Of a stretch of 64,000 nucleotides of DNA, positions 8,713-15,951 are shown piece by piece. Under the pieces are notes generated by a model. It saw only the letters and a program-made list of their open reading frames with translations, did not search any database and had not been told where the DNA came from. Position numbers and translations under genes: made by a program. Source of the DNA: Sphingomonas hengshuiensis. Its GTDB lineage: Bacteria > Pseudomonadota > Alphaproteobacteria > Sphingomonadales > Sphingomonadaceae. Location: assembly GCF_000935025.1 (NCBI RefSeq), contig NZ_CP010836.1:806001-870000 (forward strand), read 5' to 3'. Each line of letters begins with the position of its first letter. Position 1 is the stretch's first letter.

Positions 8713-9255
8713 ATGGATTCGACCTTCCTGCTCCACCGCTTCCTCCAACTGTATCCCGATTTTCGAGAGCGGCTGCGCCGACGCCTGGGTTCCAGCGATC
8801 TCGCGGATGAAGCGCTCAACGAAGTATATCTGAAGCTTCGCCACACCGATAAGACCTATTCGGTCAGGAATATCGGCGCCTATCTGTTCCGCCTCACGCT
8901 GAATACGGCATCCGATCAGCGCCGCGCGGCTGCTCGGCTGGCGGGCGCCGACGAGATCGAGGCGGCGATGGAATTGGCCGATCCGGCACCCGATCCATTG
9001 CGGACCATTGATTCGAAGGACATGCTTGCGATGCTCGCAGAGGCAGTCGAGACCCTCTCCGAACGCCGACGATCGATTTTGATCGCAGTGCGCCTCGAAG
9101 GGCGGTCATGCCGGGAAATTGCGCAGGAGATGGGGCTCAATAAACGGACAGTGGAACTTGAATTGCGGCACGCGCTGGATCACTGCGCCGAACGGCTTGC
9201 AAAGTCGCACCGATCGAATTTCGCAAATGATCCTGCCCGAACGTCATATCATTAA
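8713..9255 (+). CDS. ECF sigma factor 1 (FecI-type)
   Basis: 180 residues with sigma-70 region 2 (about 10-75; DEALNEVYLKLRH, then NIGAYLFRLTLNTASDQRR) and region 4 (about 115-165; LSERRRSILIAVRLEGRSCREIAQEMGLNKRTVE). No region 3 and no extra domain is seen, as expected for a group of FecI-like sigma factors. The FecR-type gene starts only a few bases after its stop, the usual sigma/anti-sigma pairing. Likely targets are the receptor or secretion genes nearby, but no ECF promoter was confirmed by eye. Confidence 0.88.
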   Translation: MDSTFLLHRFLQLYPDFRERLRRRLGSSDLADEALNEVYLKLRHTDKTYSVRNIGAYLFRLTLNTASDQRRAAARLAGADEIEAAMELADPAPDPLRTIDSKDMLAMLAEAVETLSERRRSILIAVRLEGRSCREIAQEMGLNKRTVELELRHALDHCAERLAKSHRSNFANDPARTSYH

Positions 9256-9258
9256 AGG

Positions 9259-10227
9259 ATGCAGGCACCCCGCATGAAGTCGGACGAATACATGGTTGAC
9301 GGGCGACTGGTGCCGCAAGCGCAAGCACGCGCTTGGCTGGTGCGTCTCAGGTCGGGCGACGCGACCCGGGGCGACCTTCAGGCGCTGGGCCGCTGGCGTG
9401 CGTCGAGTGCAGACCATGAAAAATCCTATCAGGCCGAACTGCGCATGTGGAATGCGCTGGGTCCGGCGCTGGCCGGGGGGGACGCCGTGTTTCCGCGCCC
9501 GGCACCTGGTCGCGTGTCGCGCCGTTGGATATTGGGCGGCGCGACCGGCCTGGCCGCGAGCGCGGTGGTGGCGGTCGCCCTGGTCGGCGGCAATCCCGCA
9601 CCGGCGGGGGCTACGGTGTTCGAGACGAACAAGGGCGAGCGCAGGCGGGTGCGCCTGGCCGCGGGTCTCGATATGGAGATCAACACCGATTCACGCCTGT
9701 ACTTCTGGCCGGAGGCGACGCCGCGACTGACGCTGGATCGTGGCGAGGCAATGATTTCGGTCGCTTATCGCGAGGGCCGCCAGTTCGTGGCGCGCGCCAA
9801 CAGCGTGGAGATCACGACGCGCCAGGCGCGCTTCGTCCTGCGCGACGACAATGGCGTTACTCGAATCGCCTGCCTGGACGGCGATCTCTCCGTCCAGTCC
9901 GATGGCGCCGCCTATGCGCTGGGCAAGAATATGTCGCTGGTCCTGGGCGAAGGAGCTGCCCACCCGGTCGAGACTGTCGCGAGCGACAGCCAAGTGGCGT
10001 GGCAGCGCGGACTGTACCTGTTCCGGGATCGCCCGGCGGGCGAAGTGGTGGCGGAGATCAATCGCTATCGACCGGGCCATGTTTACTTGCCCGAGCATCG
10101 CAGCGGGGTTCGTATTACCGGGGTGATTCATCTCGATCGCGTCGATCTGGCGGTCGATCACATCGCCCGGTCGCTCGGCATGAAGGCGGTGCGATTGCCG
10201 GGTGGTGTAGTGTTCCTCCGCAATTGA
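9259..10227 (+). CDS. FecR-family anti-sigma factor 1
   Basis: 322 residues. The N-terminal cytoplasmic domain (DUF4880-like, with WLVRLRSGD and RWRASSADHEKSY) should bind the sigma factor. A single membrane span follows an RR pair at about residues 90-110. The periplasmic FecR domain includes NKGERRRVRLAAGLDMEINTDS, and the C-terminal segment (FRDRPAGEVVAEINRY) resembles the STN-like DUF4974 end of FecR proteins. It would hold ECF sigma 1 at the membrane until a periplasmic STN partner signals. The STN protein at 7314 in the same operon is the obvious candidate partner. ATG at 9259 is taken as the start; ATG at 9274 is also possible. Confidence 0.87.
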   Translation: MQAPRMKSDEYMVDGRLVPQAQARAWLVRLRSGDATRGDLQALGRWRASSADHEKSYQAELRMWNALGPALAGGDAVFPRPAPGRVSRRWILGGATGLAASAVVAVALVGGNPAPAGATVFETNKGERRRVRLAAGLDMEINTDSRLYFWPEATPRLTLDRGEAMISVAYREGRQFVARANSVEITTRQARFVLRDDNGVTRIACLDGDLSVQSDGAAYALGKNMSLVLGEGAAHPVETVASDSQVAWQRGLYLFRDRPAGEVVAEINRYRPGHVYLPEHRSGVRITGVIHLDRVDLAVDHIARSLGMKAVRLPGGVVFLRN

Positions 10228-10315
10228 AGGCCGCGTGCGCGCCCGGACCGCGATCACGAAATTAATTTTCGCATTTCCGCCCCTCCATTCGTCCTTGGGA
10301 TAAGGGGGACGCGGG

Positions 10316-11122
10316 ATGGCGCAGGTGCGCGATAGTGCAGCATGTTTGAACACCACTGCGCTCGCGGCGGCGCCGTTCGCGGCAAACCTGTCGCGTGCGC
10401 AGAGCCGCAGACAGGCATTCGAGCTTCTGGCCGCGGAAGTGCGCCGCATGGGGTTCGAAAATCTGTGCCTGAGCATCGAGAATGCCGGCCCGTTCGGGAT
10501 CGAGCGGTGCGCACGCTGGTCGACGCTGGACAGCGACCGCCAGGCCTGCCTGGATGCGATCGGGTTTGACGGGCATGATCCCATCCGCCGCTTTGCGCGC
10601 AAGACAAGCGATCCGTTCCTCTGGTCGCGCGGCGACTGGCCCGGGGAGCGCAGCGCGACCGCACGCGAGATCATGGCGGGGCTGCACAAGGTTTCGATCG
10701 GGGCAGGGATGAGCGTCGCGATCTGGGGGCGGGCCGGAAGAGTCGCGATCGCGGATGCGTTCGGCCCGGAGGATTGGGTGCGCACCCTGTCGTCCGATAC
10801 CGCCGACCTGTTTTTCCTGGCGTGCGCCCAAACGGTCCGTCTGGTCGATCGCTACACCGATGCGCCGGACATGCCGGCGCTGACGCGACGAGAGATCGAG
10901 ATCCTCGAGCTTGCCGCGCAGGGGCTCAGTTCGCGGTTGATCGCGATACGGCTGGAGATTGTGGAGCCGACGGTGAAATTTCACTTCAAGGGCATTCGCG
11001 CGAAGTTGAATGCCGGCAGCAAGGCCGAGGCCGTTGCCCGCTTTGCGTCGCTGGGGCCAGCCCTGGACGTCGCTGGCGCACATCTCGGTGGCGGCCATGT
11101 TCCGCAAGAATCCAGGCTATAA
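10316..11122 (+). CDS. LuxR-type transcriptional regulator
   Basis: 268 residues. The C-terminal HTH_LuxR domain (about 190-250) is clear: LTRREIEILELAAQGLSSRL, then TVKFHFKGIRAKL. The N-terminal half resembles the autoinducer-binding fold, with a DPIRRFA segment and a Trp in FLWSRGDW that could match the Asp-Pro and Trp positions of LuxR/TraR, but the match is loose and signal binding is uncertain. No luxI-type synthase gene is visible, so if it binds acyl-homoserine lactone it would be a LuxR solo. The ATG follows a GGGGG ribosome site (10304-10308). It sits directly upstream of secretion module 1 in the same direction and may regulate it. Confidence 0.82.
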   Translation: MAQVRDSAACLNTTALAAAPFAANLSRAQSRRQAFELLAAEVRRMGFENLCLSIENAGPFGIERCARWSTLDSDRQACLDAIGFDGHDPIRRFARKTSDPFLWSRGDWPGERSATAREIMAGLHKVSIGAGMSVAIWGRAGRVAIADAFGPEDWVRTLSSDTADLFFLACAQTVRLVDRYTDAPDMPALTRREIEILELAAQGLSSRLIAIRLEIVEPTVKFHFKGIRAKLNAGSKAEAVARFASLGPALDVAGAHLGGGHVPQESRL

Positions 11123-11169
11123 GATAGCAATACTAGCCACGGTGTAAGTATGTACTGTGTAGAAATTTA

Positions 11170-11198
11170 CCGTCGATCTTCGGATCGGCGGGAATTTT
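11170..11198 (+). terminator. Candidate terminator: UUCG-loop hairpin after the LuxR gene
   Basis: A 9-pair stem, CCGTCGATC against GATCGGCGG with one G-U pair, closes a TTCG tetraloop (11179-11182), an unusually stable loop. It is followed by GAATTTT, a short T-run. Lying about 50 bases after the regulator stop, it likely ends that transcript. The T-run is short, so termination may be partial. Confidence 0.5.
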
Positions 11199-11227
11199 GC
11201 GTGAACAACTCATATCGACAATATTAT
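11197..11227 (+). promoter_or_regulatory. Candidate promoter of secretion module 1
   Basis: In the AT-rich gap before the TpsB gene, TTGCGT (11197-11202) is followed after 17 bases by AATATT, or after 19 by TATTAT (11222-11227). Either is a weak sigma-70-like pair. An ECF-type promoter is equally possible and cannot be judged by eye. The module needs a promoter in 11192-11341, because a hairpin precedes it. Confidence 0.25.
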
Positions 11228-11341
11228 CCGAACCTATTCCATTGGGATAGTATTTATCGCGTCACACACCCTCCCTATCGGACCTTTCGACGGTCGGCAT
11301 GAACGACAAACTGATTCGATAACCTTCGGGGGCGGGCAATC

Positions 11342-13087
11342 GTGATATTACGATTACAAGAAGACTTGGTGCGCAAATCTCGGGCGCGCATCGCCGCACG
11401 GTTTCTCTGTGCGGCGAGCATCGCGGCGACCTGTATCGCCGGCCCGGTTCAGGCCCAGCAGGCAGACGCACCTGCTGGCGCGGCGACGGGTGAAGAATCC
11501 GAACTCCATTTCGACGTGATGGAATATGTCGTGCGCGGCAACAGCGTGTTGGCCGCCGCGGACATCCAGACCGTCCTCACGCCGTTCGCAGGCTATCGCA
11601 AGACCGTAGCTGAAGTAGAGGCTGCGCGCGCGGCGCTGGAGAAAACCTATCGCGACCGCGGCTATGCCACCGTCGTGGTCGAAGTGCCGCAGCAGGCAGT
11701 CAGTTCGGGCATCATCGACCTGATCGTGACCGAGGGACGGGTCGGCCAGGTGCGCGTGACCGGCGCCGATTATGTCCTTCCCAGCGAAGTGCGCGGGAGC
11801 CTGCCGAGCCTGCGCAAGGGCAATGTGCCCAATGTCCCGGTGCTCCAACAGGAACTGTCCGCCGCCAATGCGCGGACGACGCGGACCATCACGCCGGAAT
11901 TCAAGGCCGGCCTCGCGCCCGGAACCGTCGATGTCGATCTGGCGGTCAACGACAAGCGCCCCTGGGGCGCGGGCGCCGAGATGAACGACCAGTATAACCG
12001 ATCGACCGAGCGCCTGCGCGCGAACGTCTCGGCGCATTACGACAATCTCTGGCAGGCGGCCCATAGCGCCAACATCTTCTTTCAGACCGCGCCGCAGGAT
12101 CTGAACCAGGTCCAGGTCATTTCGGGCTCCTATTATGCCCCCCTGGGCTACGGACGGACCAGCCTGCTGGGCTATGTCGTCCATTCGAATACCGACGTCG
12201 CGACGGTAGGCGGGCTGGCGGTCCTGGGCAACGGCCTGACGGTGGGCGGCAGGCTGATGCGCACGCTCGGCAATTCGCCGCCGGGCGTGGTCCAGTCGCT
12301 GCTGATTGGAGTCGACTATAAGGATTATCTCGACCAGATCGGGCTCACCGATCCCGAAACCGGCGACCTGCTGACCTTTGATACGCCGGTCAAATATCTG
12401 CCCTTCACGGCCCAGTATCGCTGGCTGGGCGGCAATGCCAAGTCGAACGGCGAATTCAGCGTCGGTACGACGTTCGCGTTCGACGGCGTCGTCGGCAAGC
12501 AGCGCGAGTTCGGCCTGGTTCCCGATAACCCGCTGACGCCCGGCATCAACGAGCAGAGCGTCGGCAAGCGCGCAGGCGCCGAGGCGAGCTTCATCTACCT
12601 CTATGGTAGTGGCGCCTATAACCGGCAATTGCCGGGCGGCTTCGATCTCAAGGCGGCGTTCGACTGGCAGCTTGCCCCGCGCCCGCTGATTTCGAACGAG
12701 CAGTTCGTGCTGGGCGGGGTGGGCAGCGTCCGCGGGTATCGCGAAGCCGAGGCGCTGGGCGACAGCGGCGCGCGGCTTTCGCTGGAGCTTGGCTACCACA
12801 TCCCGATCGGCAAGCCCGGCTCGGCGACCGCCCGGAACATCGACTGGCGCGTCGCCGCCTTTGTCGAGGGCGGCCATTCCTGGAACGAAGATCCGCTTCC
12901 CGAAGAACAATCGAAGTTCTCGCTGGTCAGTACGGGCCTGACGACGCGGTTCGATCTCTACCAATATCTCTATGGCCAGTTCGACCTTGCCTACCAGTTC
13001 GACGCCGATCCGACGAAATCGGGTCAGGACGTGACCGACGACGTCGGTGGCATGCGCGCGCACTTCAAAGTCGGCATCAAATACTGA
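11342..13087 (+). CDS. TpsB 1: ShlB/FhaC/HecB-family two-partner secretion transporter
   Basis: 581 residues, the normal size for the family. After a signal peptide ending VQA (about residue 38), two POTRA-like domains span roughly 50-210 (VRGNSVLAAADIQ, then YRDRGYATVVVEVPQQ, then GRVGQVRVTGA). A 16-strand barrel follows, carrying the hallmark VRGY motif at residue 463 (SVRGYREAE) that sits in the pore-lining loop of FhaC. The last strand ends FKVGIKY. It should export the giant TpsA encoded at the end of the same gene set. The GTG start lies behind GGGGGCGGG. The ExbB-type gene begins only nine bases later, so the two are co-transcribed. Confidence 0.92.
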   Translation: MILRLQEDLVRKSRARIAARFLCAASIAATCIAGPVQAQQADAPAGAATGEESELHFDVMEYVVRGNSVLAAADIQTVLTPFAGYRKTVAEVEAARAALEKTYRDRGYATVVVEVPQQAVSSGIIDLIVTEGRVGQVRVTGADYVLPSEVRGSLPSLRKGNVPNVPVLQQELSAANARTTRTITPEFKAGLAPGTVDVDLAVNDKRPWGAGAEMNDQYNRSTERLRANVSAHYDNLWQAAHSANIFFQTAPQDLNQVQVISGSYYAPLGYGRTSLLGYVVHSNTDVATVGGLAVLGNGLTVGGRLMRTLGNSPPGVVQSLLIGVDYKDYLDQIGLTDPETGDLLTFDTPVKYLPFTAQYRWLGGNAKSNGEFSVGTTFAFDGVVGKQREFGLVPDNPLTPGINEQSVGKRAGAEASFIYLYGSGAYNRQLPGGFDLKAAFDWQLAPRPLISNEQFVLGGVGSVRGYREAEALGDSGARLSLELGYHIPIGKPGSATARNIDWRVAAFVEGGHSWNEDPLPEEQSKFSLVSTGLTTRFDLYQYLYGQFDLAYQFDADPTKSGQDVTDDVGGMRAHFKVGIKY

Positions 13088-13095
13088 GGGTTGCT

Positions 13096-14796
13096 ATGAA
13101 AGCTTATTTATTTCGAGGCCTTGCTGCCTCCTTACTGGCCTTGGGAAGCCTGGTCGCGATGCCGGCCAATGCGCAGGACGCGGACTGGCTCGACGACAGC
13201 CTTGCGGTTCGCAAGGAGATTGCCGTGAAGCCCGGCGCGGGCGGGGCCGGCCTTGACGCAAAGGTCGCGACATTTCCGTTCGCGTTGCGGCTTTCCACGC
13301 AGACGCTGGCGTTCGAGGATGTGAAGCCTGACGGCGCGGACCTGCGGGTTGCGGGACCGGACGGCAAGCGCGTCGATCATTATGTCGAGAATTTCGACCC
13401 AAAGGCCGGGCTGGCGACAGTCTGGGTCAAGGGCGTCAATTTCGATCCGGCATCGACGCAGAATTATCATCTTTACTACAAGGGCGACGCTGCCTCGACT
13501 GCGAATTCGTCCGCCGTTTTCGACGCCTCTGAAGTCCTGGCGCTCGATTTCAGCGGGACCGGGCCGATCAAGGACCGGACCCGCAACAACAACCAGGCAA
13601 GCTCGGTTCCGACCGCGGCAGGCTTTGCCGGCCAGTCCGCGACCTTCAGCGGGGCCGAGATCTTGCGGGTCGCAACCTCGTCGAGCCTTGAGATCGCCGG
13701 GCGGCCCTTCACGCTGATGCTCTGGGTAAAGCCGCGCGGGCCCTCGACGGGCGTGCTCGTCGATCGCTCGGGGTCGTTCTCGATCGGATTGAGCGGGCTC
13801 AACCCGGTGGCGACGGTCGGCGGCGTCCAGCTTGCGTCCGGCATCGCGCTGGCCGCGGACACGTGGAGCCATGTTGCGCTGGTCGCGCGCGCCGACGGCA
13901 AGGTAGAGCTCTATGTCAACGGCAAGCTTGCGGGTACGGCACAGGCGGCGCTGCCGGCGCAGTCGGGCGACATCGTCATCGGCCAGGGCTTTTCCGGCCA
14001 GATCGACAATGTCCGCTTCGCCGCGGTCGACCGCACCCCCGGATATATCAACGCCGTCGCGCAATCGGACAATGGCAAGGGACTGGTGACGTTCGGCGCC
14101 GAGCAGGAGCGCAGCGGGAAGTTCGAAATCGGATATTTCGTCACGGTCATCAAGAGCGTCACGCTCGAAGGCTGGATCGTGATTGCGATGTGCGCCGTGC
14201 TGCTGGTGCTCGCGCTTGCCGTGATGGTCCAGAAATTCGGGCTGCTCGGCAAGATCGAGAAGCAGAATCGGGCGTTCGAAAAGGCCTATGCGGGCGCGGC
14301 GGAAATCGATGGGGCCACGCTGGAAAGCGATGCGAAGCGCAACGATGCCTCTACGCTGTCGCAAATCTATCGGGCAGGGCTGCTGGAAATATCGCACCGT
14401 TCGAAAAACGGGCCGGCGCGCTTCACGTCCTCCGGCATCGAGGCGCTGAAGGCGCGGATCGACGCGGTCAGTTCCAACCAGGCGTTCGAACTCTCCGACA
14501 AGCTCGTCGTTCTGACGTTGTCGATCGCTGGCGGGCCGTTCCTCGGGCTGCTCGGCACGGTGATCGGCGTGATGATCACGTTCGCGGCGATCGCGGCCGA
14601 AGGGAATGTCAACGTCAACGCGATTGCACCGGGTGTTGCTGCGGCCTTGCTGGCGACTGCCGCCGGCCTCGCCGTCGCGATCCCTGCACTGTTCGGGTAC
14701 AATCTGATCGTCACCCGCATCAAGCGCATCAACGCCGCCAATCGATCCTTCGCCGACACGCTGGTCGCGCGGATCGCCGAACAATTCGGCGCGTGA
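13096..14796 (+). CDS. ExbB/TolQ-type proton channel subunit with DUF2341-LamG periplasmic extension (1)
   Basis: 566 residues, more than twice the size of a plain ExbB. Residues 1-26 are a signal peptide (MPANAQ). Residues about 40-130 are DUF2341-like (FALRLSTQTLAFED, then YHLYYKGD). About 145-320 is a LamG/concanavalin-like sandwich (FTLMLWVKPRG, then WSHVALVARADGKVELYVNG). The first membrane span is near 357-378. The MotA/TolQ/ExbB core follows: GPFLGLLGTVIGVMITF near 480-496 and APGVAAALLATAAGLAVAIP near 511-530. The N-terminal extension lies in the periplasm, which fits the N-out topology of ExbB. Followed by exbD after ten bases. Confidence 0.9.
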   Translation: MKAYLFRGLAASLLALGSLVAMPANAQDADWLDDSLAVRKEIAVKPGAGGAGLDAKVATFPFALRLSTQTLAFEDVKPDGADLRVAGPDGKRVDHYVENFDPKAGLATVWVKGVNFDPASTQNYHLYYKGDAASTANSSAVFDASEVLALDFSGTGPIKDRTRNNNQASSVPTAAGFAGQSATFSGAEILRVATSSSLEIAGRPFTLMLWVKPRGPSTGVLVDRSGSFSIGLSGLNPVATVGGVQLASGIALAADTWSHVALVARADGKVELYVNGKLAGTAQAALPAQSGDIVIGQGFSGQIDNVRFAAVDRTPGYINAVAQSDNGKGLVTFGAEQERSGKFEIGYFVTVIKSVTLEGWIVIAMCAVLLVLALAVMVQKFGLLGKIEKQNRAFEKAYAGAAEIDGATLESDAKRNDASTLSQIYRAGLLEISHRSKNGPARFTSSGIEALKARIDAVSSNQAFELSDKLVVLTLSIAGGPFLGLLGTVIGVMITFAAIAAEGNVNVNAIAPGVAAALLATAAGLAVAIPALFGYNLIVTRIKRINAANRSFADTLVARIAEQFGA

Positions 14797-14806
14797 GGGC
14801 AGTACG

Positions 14807-15214
14807 ATGGCAAAAGTCCAAGACGAAGACGCGATCTACGACGAGATCAACGTCGTACCGATGCTGGATCTCGCTTATGTGCTGATCGTCATCTTCATCC
14901 TGATGGCGACGGCGCAGGTGTCGGGGATCGAACTCGATCTGCCCCAGGCATCCAACCGCAAGACGCTCGAGGCTTCGCAGACGCAGGCGATCAGCATCGC
15001 TTCGTCGGGCGACATCTATCTCAACGGCGCGCCGACGTCGGTGCCCGAACTCGACGCCGAGATGCGCCGCAAATTCGCCGAGGACCCCGAGGTTCCCGTG
15101 GTGATCCGCGGCGACACGCAGGCGGCCTATGGCAAGGTCGTCGAGATTCTCGACGTCCTGAAGGGGGTGGGGATCACCAAGATCGGCCTGCCCGCCGAAA
15201 AGCCGGCGGCTTGA
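14807..15214 (+). CDS. ExbD/TolR-family biopolymer transport protein (1)
   Basis: 135 residues, normal for ExbD. A short cytoplasmic N-terminus leads into one membrane span (about 17-37) with the essential Asp21 in INVVPMLDLAY, the residue that takes part in proton movement in ExbD/TolR. The periplasmic domain (DIYLNGAPTSVPEL, then VPVVIRGDTQAAYGKVVEILD) is complete. With the ExbB-type protein encoded ten bases upstream it should form the inner-membrane motor, and the TonB-like protein six bases downstream should be its output. Confidence 0.93.
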   Translation: MAKVQDEDAIYDEINVVPMLDLAYVLIVIFILMATAQVSGIELDLPQASNRKTLEASQTQAISIASSGDIYLNGAPTSVPELDAEMRRKFAEDPEVPVVIRGDTQAAYGKVVEILDVLKGVGITKIGLPAEKPAA

Positions 15215-15220
15215 GCGATC

Positions 15221-15916
15221 ATGGCAGCTCAGCGTGCCTTTATAACGGCCCCAGCCTGGGGCCGGGTCGCCCCGGTCGCGATCGGGCTGCTCCTGGCGCT
15301 CGCGGGCTGGTGGCTGCTCGGTCTCGACAAGGTCGAAGACCGGGTGCGGGATGAACAGGTCGAGATGTTCGACCTCGCCGTTCCGCCGCCACCCCCGCCA
15401 CCGCCACCCGAGCCAATGGAGCAGCCCGAAGTAACCCCCGAGACCGTCGCCGCGGAAGCGCAGGCGATCCAGCCCGATCCGCTTTCGCCCCCGCAGCCGG
15501 CAAGCGTAAATCCGCCCGCCGGCGACCTTTCGAGCCTGATGCAGGACCCCACGGGCGACAGCGGCGCTTTTGTCGGCGGGGCGCGGGGGCAGGGCGGAAC
15601 GGGCAAGGGGCCGGTTATCGGCGGCGTCGGCAAGGGCAATTCCAGCGGCGCGTCCCGCGCCTATGCCGAACTCGTCCAGCGCGCGCTGATGCGACATCTG
15701 CGCAAGCGGGCCAGCCTCGCCACCGCGCAGTTCCAGTTCCGGGTGCGGGTGCGGGTGTCGGCATCGGGGCAGCTCGAGATACTCGGCCTGTCCAACGTCC
15801 GCCCCGCCGCGCTCGAAGGCGAATTGCTGCAAACGCTGCGAAGCCTCTCGCGGGTCGAGACGCCGCCACCGGCGGGCGTGCCCAACCAGATCACCGTTGA
15901 ACTCAATCAGGCCTGA
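15221..15916 (+). CDS. TonB-like energy transducer of module 1
   Basis: 231 residues. One membrane span at about 16-34, then a run of nine prolines and further Pro/Glu-rich sequence able to cross the periplasm, a Gly-rich hinge (GGARGQGGTGKGP), and a C-terminal domain (about 145-231) with the TonB/TolA-like helix YAELVQRALMRHLRKRA and strands FRVRVRVSASGQLEILGL. The YP signature seen at the start of many TonB C-terminal domains is missing, so the outer-membrane partner may not be a standard receptor. Its place between exbD and the porin gene suggests it serves the module's own outer-membrane proteins. Confidence 0.82.
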   Translation: MAAQRAFITAPAWGRVAPVAIGLLLALAGWWLLGLDKVEDRVRDEQVEMFDLAVPPPPPPPPPEPMEQPEVTPETVAAEAQAIQPDPLSPPQPASVNPPAGDLSSLMQDPTGDSGAFVGGARGQGGTGKGPVIGGVGKGNSSGASRAYAELVQRALMRHLRKRASLATAQFQFRVRVRVSASGQLEILGLSNVRPAALEGELLQTLRSLSRVETPPPAGVPNQITVELNQA

Positions 15917-15951
15917 ACAGGGCCGAAGACGAACCTCCAGGGAGCACGATA

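Noticed and set aside
11354..13063. Minus-strand frame of 569 codons opposite TpsB 1
   Set aside because: TpsB 1 is fully supported by POTRA, VRGY and barrel features; the antisense product has none.
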